53,965 nt of DNA from Allomyces macrogynus ATCC 38327 (taxonomy: Eukaryota > Blastocladiomycota > Blastocladiomycetes > Blastocladiales > Blastocladiaceae), in assembly GCA_000151295.1 (NCBI GenBank), contig GG745331.1:1934621-1988585 (forward strand), written 5' to 3'. The position numbers were made by a program, and so were the translations under genes. The notes below the pieces were generated by a model that saw only the letters and a program-made list of their open reading frames with translations, was not told the origin of the DNA and made no database searches. Shown here piece after piece: positions 33,701 through 44,020 of this stretch. The first letter of the stretch is position 1, and each line of letters begins with the position of its first letter.

Positions 33701-34278
33701 CGGTCAAGCCCAAGAAGTTCTGCAACCCGGTCACATCGCTGCTCTTGCGCGACAAGGCCGCGTGGAAGGGCATGCGACTCGCCAACACGGTCAAGCACGA
33801 ACTTGGGCTCAAGATCCAGACCAACGCCGACTCGTCCTACCGTGAGATTACGGAGCGGCCCGAAGTGCGCAAGTTCAACCCGCTCAAGATTCCCAAGGGC
33901 CTGCAGCGCGACTTGCCGTTCAAGGCCAAGCCCAAGCTCATGACCGCGCAAAAGCGCGAGACCTACCTGCAGAAGCGCGCGGTCGTGGCCGAGCCCGAGG
34001 AGCGCAAGATCGAGGGTTTGCTCGCGCACATTCGCACGCTAAAGTACCACCGCGAGGAGAAGAAGAAGCAGAAGGACCAGGAAACGCGCGAAAAGTACCT
34101 CAAGAAGGTGGCCAAGGTCGACAGCGACAAGGCCGATGTCGCCAAGGACCGCGCCAAGGAGTTTTACCGCAAGCTCGGCAAGGCGCAGAAGCGCGCCGCC
34201 GACTCGGAGGGCAGCGGCGGCGGCGGCGGCCGGCGCGGCGGGAAGCGCGTCAAGCGCGCGGCCGCGGGCGACGACTAG
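30792..34278 (+). CDS. BMS1: Ribosome biogenesis GTPase BMS1
   Basis: Exon 30792-30887 plus exon 30970-34278 (82-nt intron, donor GTCAGT, acceptor TATCTAG, phase 0) encode 1134 residues. The N-terminus [22 protein letters not shown] and KNNPKAFAMQ are BMS1 signatures. G domain: P-loop GPPGTGKST (about 78-86), [22 protein letters not shown], and THLDKF as G4. A long acidic middle ([19 protein letters not shown] and others) follows, then the conserved [24 protein letters not shown], beta-barrel domain II, and C-terminal [10 protein letters not shown] with a basic helical tail.  BMS1 with RCL1 acts in the nucleolar SSU processome, needed for early pre-rRNA cleavages A0-A2. The open frame is uninterrupted. 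Length fits the family (about 1180). Confidence 0.96.
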
Positions 34279-34741
34279 AGGTCTCGGTGTGCTTTGCTCG
34301 TTTTGTCTTTTTCTTTCGTGTCGAATCGTGGGTTGTGCGTGTGATTTCCCTGTCTACTTTTTTCGTTGGTTTGGGTTTGGATCGTATAAAATTCAGCAAA
34401 CATGGTGTACATTCCCCGCGACTCTTGTGCCTTGCGGTCTAGAGCTTTCTCTGGTCACGACATTGAGATGTCGTTTGACTGATTCGTGCGATGTCACTCG
34501 TCGTGAAGAGTTGTGAAGGATGGGTTGTGAACGGGCCGGACGGCGCCCGATGGGCTCGACGAGTCGAGGTCAGCCAGCAGCAAGTCGATGTCGGACAAAG
34601 AGTCTCTTTGCAGCCAAGTTGAACGACATGCCAACGACGCACCTGCGCCCACGTGTTCAGGAAACCAAGGCGCGACGGCCAACGGCAGAAATCCACATTT
34701 TGCACCACCGCCGTCACCGCCATCAATCCAAAATCAACACC
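34279..34741. promoter_or_regulatory. BMS1 3' flank and RRP15 promoter
   Basis: 463 bases between two plus-strand genes. A TATAAAA at 34385-34391 is 350 bp upstream of RRP15 and might instead belong to the BMS1 3' end. The open frame upstream of the RRP15 ATG extends to 34520 but shows no conservation. Confidence 0.4.
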
Positions 34742-35803
34742 ATGAGCACACTGAGCGCTGCAATGGATATCGAACTGCCCGAGACGCTCGACGATATACA
34801 AATTTCCGACAATGACGACGAGGTCATGGACGATTCCTTCGACGAAGCATCCGGATCCGACGACGACGACCGCCCCGCCGCTCGCGACAGCAATGCCGAC
34901 GACGAGGGAGATGCTGACGATGAGGACGATGACGACGATGTCCCGCGCAAGACCAAGCAACGTGCGGCTCATTTCGTGCGCGTGGCGCAAATTTGATGCA
35001 GAACTTGACCGACGCGATTTGATCCCTTAGCCAAGAGGCCGAAAAAGCCCTTGAACGAGGCGATCGCTGCCATTCTCGGGACCAAGGCGCCGGCATCGAC
35101 GGCAAGCGCGCCGATTTTGTCGCGGTCCGGTGTCGAGCGGCGGCTCGACGAGGAGAAGATTGAGGAGAAGGCACGCAAGATTCTCGCCAGCGAGACCAAA
35201 ATCGACTATGCGCGGGAGCGCGTCAAGCCCAAGATCACGGACCTCGAGTACGAGAAGAAGCTGCGCAAAGTGGCAACACGCGGCGGTACGTTGTCTCTGT
35301 TGGTTGCGCGAGTTTGCGTGCTCGCATGCGGCCACTGATCTCAATCGTGGCTCCAGTGGTCAAGCTCTTCAATGCGGTTCGGCAGGCGCAGCAGCGCGTC
35401 AAGGAGGTCAAGGAGCACTCGGGCGTGATCGTGGAGCGCAGGGAAGAGAAGGCCAAGGTCGCGTCGACGGCCAAGTCGACGTTCATGGACATTATGCGCC
35501 GCGGCACTCACCGTCCAGCAGTACGCATGCGCCTCTTGCCTCTCCACCGTGTTTCCTACATGATTGACCCCTCACCGTCGCGACCCCCTCTAGACCACGT
35601 CGGTTCTGTTCGGCAACTCATCGACGGCCAATGACGACGTCGCTGACGAGGCGGCACCGCCAAAGACCGCGGTGCGCGAAGAGTCGGAAGCGATGAAGGC
35701 CAAAGGCACGTGGAGCGTGCTCAACGACGACTTTATGCTCGACGCCAAGCTCAAGGACTGGGGCGAGGCCGAGAACGAGGAGGACGAGATGGAGTTCGAG
35801 TAG
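34742..35803 (+). CDS. RRP15: Ribosomal RNA-processing protein RRP15
   Basis: Four exons, 34742-34961, 35031-35285, 35357-35520 and 35594-35803 (introns 69, 71 and 73 nt), encode 282 residues. The first third is acidic (DDIQISDNDDEVMDD, then long Asp/Glu runs). The Rrp15 core follows: RPKKPLNEAIAAILGTK, EKARKILASETKIDYARERVKP, LRKVATRGVVKLFNAVRQAQ, and EESEAMKAKGTWSVLNDDFM near the end. RRP15 is a nucleolar pre-60S factor required for 27S pre-rRNA maturation. The highly conserved KVATRGVVKLFNAV motif is split by intron 2 and recovered only by splicing. The fourth exon starts after a GCA|GTACGC donor; the few residues there (THRPATTSV) are the least conserved. Same strand as and directly downstream of BMS1. 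Confidence 0.92.
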
Positions 35804-36085
35804 TTGGGCGTGTGTACATTATTTTCAAACAAAAGCTGGCGTTTCTGTCTTTCACCACTACCACAAGACAAGCTCTGCGTGAGCCGGTCCGTGATCCGCA
35901 TATTTGTTGCCATTTGCTCTTGTCGCGGCGCGCTCGGCAGCGCTCGGCAGCGCTCGACGCTTTTCGACGTTCACGATTCATTTGGGGCAAGCTAGATTCG
36001 AGGATATGAATGACAAGCAAAAGAAAAGGCACAACGAGCTGTGTACTAGGGACCCCGCCGAATCAATGAAAGCGGCAACCAAATC

Positions 36086-36857
36086 TCAACCGCGGTTGGC
36101 GGCCTTGGGCGTCCAAGCCTCAATCTTCGGCTCGGTCGTGCTGAAGGACTTGTAGTTGGCCTCCGACCCGGACGCGTTGCGGGTGTGTGGCGCCATCCAC
36201 TTGAGGTCGTTCGGGATGTCGGTCACTTCGTGCGGCGCGCGCGCATCGATACGGTGGATCCACGTGTGCCTACGAGGCGAACGGGCGGAGCGTCAGCCTG
36301 GATTCGATGGCACCAGCAACCGTGCGGGAGGAACAATGGGTCGAGTTGGCCGCGGGGATTCGTGATGTACCAGCCGGCGGGGATCTCGGAAGGGTCAAAT
36401 TTCTTGTTGGCGGGCACAACCCAGCGCTCGCGAGCTGGGCGGAGCACGCGAGGGACGATCGGTGTTGGCATGGCAGAATGGCGACGTAAAGGACCGTGCA
36501 TGTCAGCCCCATTTCCAGGAGAGAACGGGAAAAGAATGGAAGCCCCGAGGAAGAGCAACACCGGGTCAGCGACGCGGCTGTCGCGGCGGGTGGTGAGTGC
36601 AACGATTTCAGCGGTCGCCAACAGGTGCCGCTTGATCGCCTGCCGAACCCGGACCCGGTGTCGATTCCCGGGGTTCCAACAAAAAAAGAAGGCCGACCAA
36701 AGAGCTCTTCGCGGTTCTCGTAGTAGCGGTTGCCGTACTGGTCGGTGCCGATGAGCGTTCCGGCCTTGACTTCGCCGAGAATCAGGAGCTGGTGCCAGGC
36801 GTCCTTGGGGCCGACCTGGAGCACGTTCTTGACGAGCCGCGTGAGCGAGAACGACAT
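36086..36857 (-). CDS. NDUFA12: Respiratory complex I subunit NDUFA12 (B17.2)
   Basis: Three exons, 36698-36857, 36371-36434 and 36086-36269, encode 135 residues. The first intron is long for this window (263 nt) and contains a seven-A run. Family sequence is clear: LGEVKAGTLIGTDQYGNRYYENREELF, then ARERWVVPANKKFDPSEIPAGW, HTWIHRIDARAPHEVTD and an ending that resembles the PKIEAWTP tail of NDUFA12. The protein is an accessory subunit of NADH:ubiquinone oxidoreductase at the matrix arm/membrane arm junction. It has no cleavable presequence, as usual for the family. Both introns split conserved tryptophan/arginine segments and restore them exactly. Presence shows this fungus keeps complex I. 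Divergent from elongin C by 238 bp. Confidence 0.93.
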
Positions 36858-37095
36858 GTTGACAAGATTGCAGCGAGTTGGATGGGCTGGCGTCGAGTTC
36901 GCCGCGCGCTGGTTCGTTTGCTGCGGGCGGATCGTGCTGGTCAAGGTCGCTTCAGCTGGCGATGCAGGCTGCTTGATTCTCACGTGTTGCGATGGTCGCA
37001 ACTCACGCTGGTTCGACTTGTTCATATCTCTGTCGATCACTTGCAGTCGCGAACCGCGTCTCCATCACGATAGATCACCAAGTGACCGCAACAGC

Positions 37096-37523
37096 ATGGC
37101 CGAAACCGCAACAGCAGCATCCGCCAGCAACGCCGCTCCCGGTGCGACGCCGCTCGACCTTACCGACCACGTCCGGCTCGTGTCGGCCGACGGCTTCGAG
37201 TTTGTCATTGACCGCAAGTGCGCCATGGCGTCGGGCACCATCAAGGCCATGCTCTCGTCGCCGGCGCGATTTGCCGAGTCGCAGCATAACGTCGTCGAGT
37301 TCAAGGACATCAAGTGCGTTGATCGCGCCGTGTCGCGTTTGCTGCAATCGCTGACGCATTTCGTGAACCTCTCTGCAGGGCCGTCATCCTTGAAAAAGTC
37401 TGCCAGTACCTCTACTACAAGGTCCGATTCACCAATTCGTCGACCGAGATTCCCGAGTTTCCTCTCGGGCCACCACACCAGCTGCTCGAGCTGCTCATGG
37501 CCGCCGACTTTTTGGATTGCTGA
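37096..37523 (+). CDS. ELOC: Elongin C
   Basis: Two exons, 37096-37313 and 37379-37523 (65-nt intron, phase 2), encode 120 residues. After about 22 Ala/Thr-rich residues the Skp1/elongin C fold is complete: [76 protein letters not shown] and the invariant C-terminus [13 protein letters not shown]. Elongin C pairs with elongin B in the elongation factor elongin and links BC-box proteins to Cul2/Cul5-type ubiquitin ligases; fungi use it in Ela1-Elc1 turnover of stalled RNA polymerase II. Length (112-120) and the exact C-terminus make this secure. Convergent with FCF2. Confidence 0.96.
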
Positions 37524-37734
37524 GTCGCGTCGTCGTTGCCATCATTGCCGTCGCTGCTGCGGTGTTCCCCGGGCCAAACACTTCAAGAAATCATCCATGT
37601 ACATAGCTGCCGTCGTCCAGGTGGGGGGAATGGATTCCAACATGTATCGTTCAAAGAGTATGTACAGGGCGCGAACAGGCAATGAAACAACAAAGCACTC
37701 CAAAAACCAAACGAGCAAGCACGGGAGGAGGGCA

Positions 37735-38422
37735 TCACCACGCGCCCGCGCCTTTCTTCTTTTGCATCTTCTTGAGTTTGTACCACTGCTTGGTGCCCTT
37801 GGCCTTGTTCATGACAATCGACTTGGCCTGGTTCTTGAAGTAGGTGCGGCGCTCCGTGTCAGCGAGCAGCTCCTCGATCAGCGTGTTCTTGCGCTCCTTG
37901 CGCGTCAAGCGCGACGAGTAGAACTCGTGCTTGCCCTCGACAATGCGGCCCACCTGGAAGAACTTGGGCAGCGCGGCATTGGCCTTGGCGTCCTTCTTGT
38001 AGTGCCGCTTCGGGTCGAGCACGTGGCGGTTCTTGATCAGGAACAGGTCGCGCTGCAGCTCCGGCGTGATTTCCGTTGCGGGAAGGTTGAACCACTTGTC
38101 GCCCGCCGTCTCAATCGTGGCCTCGACGCGCGTCTCCTGCTTGGGCACGAGTTTGCGCTCGGCCGGGATGGCTATCGTTGAAGCGGTGCCGCGGTTAGGC
38201 ACGTTGTCCCGCGCACAGTGATTCTGTACGATGCATTGACGCACCTGGCAAGTCAGCGTCGGTCGGTTTGGCGTTGGGCTGGACGGTCAGGGCATCGGCG
38301 GCCAGGTGCGGGTCGAGCTTCAAAAACTTGACGTCGAGAATGTCGGCCTCCTTCTTGGGGCGCTGCGCGGCCTTGGCCTCGAGGTTTGCCGTTGCTTGCT
38401 GCAGCAGTGCGTCGAGATCCAT
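37735..38422 (-). CDS. FCF2: rRNA-processing protein FCF2
   Basis: Two exons, 38245-38422 and 37735-38171 (73-nt intron with CCTAAC branch, phase 1), encode 204 residues. The Fcf2 domain is complete: DKWFNLPATEITPELQRDLF, NRHVLDPKRHYKKD, LPKFFQVGRIVEGKHEFYSSRLTRKERKNTLIEELLAD and a Lys-rich tail. Fcf2 (human DNTTIP2 C-terminus) is an essential nucleolar component of the SSU processome working with Fcf1 in early pre-18S cleavage. The short N-terminal part (MDLDALLQQATANLEAKAAQ) is helical and variable. This is the fourth ribosome-assembly gene in the window, after DHX37, BMS1 and RRP15. Confidence 0.93.
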
Positions 38423-38826
38423 GGTGGTGTCGCTCGCGATGGGTTGTTGGTTCGCTGAGCACATGCGTGAGCGCGTTGGCGAGACAAAGGCAATGTTGAC
38501 GCGGTCGTGTGGGATCACATGAACCGTTGGTCTTGAGTGCTTTGCCGTTGCCATGGCCTTTCTGCCGTTAGCCTTGCCTTTTCGTTCAAACCGCTCGACA
38601 GCCCAGCTCCACAAGAGAAATCACGTCGTTTGCGAGCATATTGTCCAGCAACCGCTCCCGCCGATCCCCCGCCGTCAACAGACCCGTGGCAACTCGACCG
38701 TTCGGCTGATTGTAGCAGTGATCTGCATCGACACCCGTCCCGCGACCAATCTGTGATTACTCGACGCGTATTTTGCGCCAGTACGCCGATTCAAGCCGCA
38801 ATATCTCAACAACCACGACGACGACG
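38423..38826. promoter_or_regulatory. Divergent promoter, FCF2 / PIG-X-like gene
   Basis: 404 bases between outward-facing starts, with no coding evidence on either strand. CAACAACCACGACGACGACG just upstream of 38827 looks like a 5' leader. Confidence 0.35.
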
Positions 38827-40392
38827 ATGGCGACAAGATCACGGAAGCTCGCCTTGGCATATTGTCCAGCAGTATTTGTCGCCACGGTGGTCGCATTGTT
38901 CGCCGCAACCGCTCCTGGTGCTGTTATCGCGTCCACGTACCCCGTCGAGCGCAGTTTGATTGTCAGACCGTACGGCGCGTACTCGACACTCCTCTTTGGC
39001 GCAACGACCTCGCATATCGTTGCGGAAATCGGTTCCGACGACACGTCTCACGCCGCACCCGTGCTGTTCGCGTACCAGTTTGACGAGACTGCTGCTTCGT
39101 CGGATCTACTTCCAGACGATCCGTTTCCTGTCACCGACATGGATCGCGCGACGCTTCGGGTCGACGTGGACGATTTCGCGTGCGCTCGAGGCCATCCGTC
39201 GGCGGTCGTGCCCTTGAGTTTGTATGGGTCCTTGCAGGGGGGTGCGCACTTGCAGCTCAAAATTACGACCGACGCGGTGATGAGATCTGAACACGTCGCA
39301 CGTGTATGCGAGTGGGTAGTTCGGGCGATGAGGTTGGGTGCGGAAGTGGACTGTGCGACATAGGTTGGCGAGGTACGCACCGCCGGCTTCTTTGCGATTG
39401 AGAGAGGATACTGGTTGAAGATTAGCTTTACTAAACGTAGATCCACCGTGCCGCTGTCGATGCCGATCAGCTCGCATTGGCCGGCGGCAAGCTGCCCGCG
39501 CACGACAACCACTCGCTGCGCAAAGTTCTGATTCCGCTGCCTTTGATCGCGGAGATCCCGATTGGAACTCTCCCGGCCGTGTTCGACACGAGCAAGGGAC
39601 ATATGCCCGAGCGCCCGTGCCGCTGGACGCGCACGGTCAACGCAACCGAGATTCGCGATACTGTACACGGTCTCGTGCTGGCCACGACGCCGTCTCCCCC
39701 CTGGCGGGCACCTTTCCGTCGCCGTGCTGCCACCGCACCCCGAAGTGCGCATCATTGCTTCCGAACCGGCACCATTGCGAGCCATACTGACCGCGCACGT
39801 CCTGGACACGTCGTTGCACCCGACGGTCCACCTGGTCGCGACGACCCCTACACCCTCGCTGGACAACGGTCTTGGCGCGTAACGTGGGCGCTTCGACCCG
39901 TACCAGGTTGCCGGGCAATTGGCTGATCCCGTGGCCTGGCTGGAACACAAGACCGCGACGCGCGGTGCGGCGCGGTGGGCATGGTACGAATTTCTCTCGC
40001 CCGCGGCGCGTGGATCAGTTCTGGTCGTGGACTGGTCCGGATCATCAAGTGCGACCATCCCAATGGACGTTCCGTTGCATCTGCGGTACGCGGCGCCCGT
40101 GTCCGGTGGAGGGTATTCGGATGTGGACCTTGGACGCCCTGTGCTTGCGTGGGTCCCTGCCGGGTGCGATGACGGGGATCGAGCGGCGCTCGTGGGGGGT
40201 GAGTGCACTCGCATTGCGGCGGAGGCGAATATGGTCGCTGTGCGCGTGCCGCGCGGCGACTTGGACGACGCTGGGTGGGTCGAGACGATCACGGTCGTTG
40301 TCACTAGTGCCGGCGCACTGTTCATTGTCATTGCAGCGGTGGTGTTGCGCGGGTCATCGGCCGTGCTCGACTTCAAGTCCAAGCGCGAATAG
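38827..40392 (+). CDS. PIG-X/PBN1-like ER membrane protein, interrupted
   Basis: Exon 38827-39276 and a second region 39441-40392 are separated by a 164-nt intron with a clear CTAAAC branch. An N-terminal signal-anchor (AVFVATVVALFAATAPGAV) is followed by a luminal region ending in PIG-X hallmarks: TSLHPTVHL, GRFDPYQVAGQLADP and VPLHLRYAAPVSGGGYSDVDL. One TM helix follows (ITVVVTSAGALFIVIAAVVL), then a KSKRE end, a KxKxx ER-retrieval signal. PIG-X/Pbn1 stabilises the first GPI mannosyltransferase PIG-M/Gpi14. Two problems: a frame change at a six-C run (39696-39701; one base too many) and an in-frame TAA at 39880-39882 just before GRFDPYQV. Dropping one C gives 467 codons including the stop, so the frame change may be an assembly error; the TAA is unexplained. 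Pseudogene remains possible. Confidence 0.55.
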
Positions 40393-40864
40393 TCGCCATA
40401 GTCGCCGCTCTCGGTCGGGCTCGCGCTCTTGCTTGCCGTTATCATCGACGGCAGAGTCCCACATACCAATGTCAAGCATGTCGCCGGCCGTGCGGATCAT
40501 TTTTGTCTATTTCTTTTGGCAGCTTCAAAAGTGGCCAAACATCTTTGTGAACGATGAAACAAGTCTGGACATGACATCAGGAAGCTGGGTCCACCTTCCC
40601 TGCGTGATTTGACGCCAAGAGACGCGAACGACGCTCTCGCCACAACCCGCGGCCACCTCCAAACCGACGTGCAGAACCGTGCACTCATCAACGAACCTGC
40701 ACGACGACGACCACGACGACCAGCAGCGAGTCCAACGAGGGCCCGACTTTGTGCACTCGACAGCGACGTTGTCGGGCCTCGATTGTCAGCACGCCACTTC
40801 AACTTGACGGCCTGCCGAGGCCGCGCATCTAGGAGCTGGCCGTCGCCGCTGCACGATTGCCACC
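40393..40864. promoter_or_regulatory. Intergenic, promoter of C1-Pex30-like gene
   Basis: 472 bases between two plus-strand genes. No domain in any frame and no clear TATA box. Confidence 0.35.
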
Positions 40865-43391
40865 ATGGCCACGATCCAGTCGCATCGGTTCAAGGTCAAG
40901 ACGTATGCCGGCCCGGCGTTTTGCGATGTCTGCCACAAGGTGATGTGGGGGCTCGTCCGGCAGGGCGTGTGCTGCCAAAGTGCGTGTTCTTCTTCGACGA
41001 AAACATCACGCCCGTCGACGATGACCTGACCTCCTGCTGCTCAACTCGGTAGAATGTGGAACGGATGCTCATTTCAAGTGCATGGAATCGGCAGCGCCGT
41101 GTACGGGCGAGAGACGGTCCAAGCGCTCGCGGTCGCGGTCGTCCTCGCGTCACCAGAGCGCCGGTGCCGACTCGAGTGCCGACGACGGGGCACGGTCAGA
41201 CGCGGACGGTCACGACGTCTACGACGCCGAGCACCTGCACGGCGACATGGAGCACTACGACGAGGTCATGCCCAATGTCGTGGCACTCGCTGCGGCTTCA
41301 GCCAGTGACACGGCCGACGGGTCCGGTTCGACTACGAGCCCGACCGCAGGAGACGATGCCGACGACCAACGGCGTGGGCGCGCGCCGCTCTCCCCGTCGG
41401 CTTTGCACGCGGACCGCGTGAGCAAGGTGTTGCAGGGCGTCGTGCCCGTGGCCGAGACTGTGGCCACGATCCAAAAGGTGCAGCAGCGCAACAACACCGT
41501 CTCCGAGTCGACCAAGCTGCTGACTGACAAGCCGGCGACCGCCGACGCCGCGTCGACGAACGCGCCCGTTCCCACCGCTGGTGCTGATCCGACGGCCCCG
41601 CCGAAGAAATCTTTCCGCGAAATGATCGACGACGTGATCGTGTCGACGTCGCGGCACGCGGCCGTCATGGAGCAGACGCCGCGCGAGCCGTCGCTCAGCC
41701 TGCTCTCGACCACGCCCAAGAACATGAACAAGTTCCAAAAGCGTGTCGGCGGGGTTCATGCATTCCAGAACACGGTGCAGGACGTGTTTACGTGGCGCAA
41801 CAAGACCATGACGCTGCTCGTGCTCGCAGTGTTCACGCTCGTGTGCCTCTACCCGCGCGTGCTCGCCGTGGCGCCGCAGCTGCTCATCGTCTACGCCATG
41901 TCGGTCGGGTACTACGAGCACACCAAGGAGCGCGCCAAGCTCGAGCTCAAGGGCAAGGCCGTCAAGCCGCGGGCGCCGCCCAAGATGGACGCCGACTTGG
42001 CGCCCAAACTCTCGTCGGCCGAACTGCGCGACAACTTGCAGTTTGTGCAAAACTCGATGGGCATGTTTGTCGACATTTACGATGCAGTGATGCTGTTTAC
42101 GCGTCAGTACGCCAACTGGGACCTGCCCGAGAACGCGACTGCGTTCTTGAAACTCGTTGCCGCGTCGACGATCCCGGCGTTTTTGCTCGTCACGTTTGTG
42201 CCGTTGAACCACATTATTCTCGTCGCCGGGTGGCTCGTGTTCCTCGGTAACACGCCGCTTGTCATTGCGATGCGCGAGACGCTCGCGCCCGTCGTCGCTG
42301 AAAAGATGGCCGAAAAGTGGCAGCAGGCCAAGCAGGTGGCGCGCCAGTGGCCCGAGGTCATGAAGGTGAAGCCGCGCAAGCGTCGTGTCCGCCGCATCGG
42401 CGGCAGCGGTCGCGAGTCGGGATCCGACACGAACGGCAACGCTGCCGCCGGTGCCGCATTTGGCAAGGTGGCACCGTCGTCGGCGTCTGTTGCCGGTGCC
42501 AGTACCTCGTCGGCGGCTCCGCTCGACAATTCGGCGACGCAGGTCCCGGACGAGGGCCAGTACATGGTATGCGACCCTTGCCATTTTTGTTCCGTTTCTT
42601 GATACTTTGACTCACCGACGCGACGCGAATTCCAACAGGTCGCCATCTTCGAGAACCAGCGCTGGTGGCTCGGTCTCGGGTTCCTCAACGCGCTCCTGTC
42701 GACAGAACGCCCCGCGTGGTCGGACTACTCGGGCACGATCCCGCTCCCGCCCAAGACGACCTACGCGCCGCCGCCCGGGTTCGACTTTGTCGAGGACGAC
42801 TGGCACGTTGACCGCACCTGGTCTGTGGCCACGCCCGACGTCGACGGCTGGGTCTACTCAGACCATCTGTGGGGCTCGCCGCGGTCGTCGGGTGGCGTCG
42901 GGATGCTGACGCGTCGGCGCAAGTGGGTGCGGCGCGTAGTGCGCCGTCCGGACCCGGCCGACCTCGAGGCCGCGCGCGTGCTCTTGCAACGCGCCGGGTC
43001 GGTCACGTCGATGAACATGTCGGGCAGCGCAACGGGGACCTTGGACCGTGCCGATACGGTGCCGCCGTCGCCTGTCGTCACCGAGGCGCCGCGCGGGCCA
43101 ACGCTGCACGTCGGTGGGACCGAGCAGGATGTGGGCGCAGTGTTGCGCCAACCCGCGGCGGGCAGTTCAGAGAACGGCGATACCGACGACCGCGCCACCC
43201 ACAACTACGACGATGACGCCAACGAGGTCGAGTACATTTTGGAAATGGACGGCGAGGAGATTGTGCTCGAGGGGATCAAGTCGCTCGACATGGTCGACCT
43301 CGACAAGTTGCGCGACGTGGTGCGCAACCTCAAGCGGCAGTCGATTGCGCAGGGTGGGTCCGGCACACTGCGCAAGGTGCGCGTCGAGTAG
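40865..43391 (+). CDS. C1-domain / reticulon-like / dysferlin-domain protein (Pex30/Pex24 family)
   Basis: Three exons, 40865-40979, 41053-42566 and 42639-43391 (introns 73 and 72 nt), encode 793 residues. Residues 7-55 form a complete C1 zinc finger: H7, C20, C23, C37, C40, H45, C48, C55 (HX12CX2CX13CX2CX4HX2CX6C). Residues C40 to C55 come from exon 2, so splicing is required. After a disordered region come hydrophobic hairpins (TLLVLAVFTLVCLYPRVLAVA; FLLVTFVPLNHIILVAGWLVFL) like the reticulon domain of Pex30. Then the dysferlin/Pex24p pattern: FENQRWWLGLGFLNALL, PAWSD, GFDFVEDDWHVD, DVDGWVYSDHLWG and TRRRKWVRR. Yeast relatives shape ER at peroxisome and lipid-droplet exit sites. A C1 finger, usually diacylglycerol- or membrane-binding, suggests lipid-regulated targeting (inference). 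Confidence 0.85.
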
Positions 43392-44020
43392 TTGGACAAG
43401 CCAGGACGCGCTTGTAGGGTGCTTTTGATTCCCGCCGCGCACGGCAAGCTTTACTTCCGGAACAAGTCGTTGTTTGTCGCCAACATTCGTTTTTCTCTTT
43501 GGTTTCGGCTCGATGCTGTACGGTGTCGTGTTGTTGTTGCACGAACAGAAACGAAGCAAAGGCGCATTTGTGGAATCGTGTCCAATGTTTAGGCTCGGAA
43601 TCGTTCACGACAGCATCTTCAACACCATCCCACCTCATCTCAGCCACTGTCCTCGTCGTCCGCGCGCCGTCTTCCCCCCTTCCCCGGCCACACGAGGACG
43701 GGACGGGGATGAGCAAGGCGAAAGTATGGAGTCATCGCCAGCCTGCGAATGACGTGGACTGCCTCAGCCCGCAACTCACGCGGCCGCCGACAGAACCTCC
43801 GAATGAAGATGCCGGCGGCGGGTGGACGTGGAGAGGGCCGGCAACTCGCCAACGGCGACTCGGCTCGGCATTCGTCGATCCCAACCGGCTTGCAGGTCCG
43901 GTGGATAAGATTGTGCAGCGATTGCGGGCTCCTATATAGCGGTCACGGCGCCCGGCTGGGCGGTCGTTGTTGCACTCGACCCGACAGCGATTGACGAAAA
44001 GGCCCCCACTTGTCGACGAC
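43392..44020. promoter_or_regulatory. Intergenic, with TATA box for the lipase pseudogene
   Basis: 629 bases without a supported gene. It holds the 3' end of the Pex30-like gene and the promoter of the class 3 lipase. The TATA box is listed separately. Confidence 0.4.
43933..43939 (+). promoter_or_regulatory. TATA box upstream of the lipase locus
   Basis: TATATAG within CTCCTATATAGCGG, 88 bp upstream of the lipase start at 44021. Position and sequence fit a core promoter, suggesting the gene was transcribed in the recent past. Confidence 0.5.

Noticed and set aside
32245..34029. 594-residue minus-strand open frame opposite BMS1
   Set aside because: Antisense shadow of conserved BMS1 coding sequence; the product is compositionally biased and unrecognisable.
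38636..38871. 15-mer GCATATTGTCCAGCA present twice (38636-38650 and 38857-38871)
   Set aside because: A single shared 15-mer is close to chance expectation in a 54-kb window; one copy is inside coding sequence and no longer similarity surrounds them.
39880..39882. TAA read through as sense in the PIG-X-like gene
   Set aside because: TAA ends ATP3, ARMC2 and the zinc-ribbon gene at expected positions; no sign of stop reassignment.
41298..42584. 428-residue minus-strand frame opposite the C1-Pex30-like gene
   Set aside because: Shadow frame; the plus strand encodes a clear domain series and intron structure.
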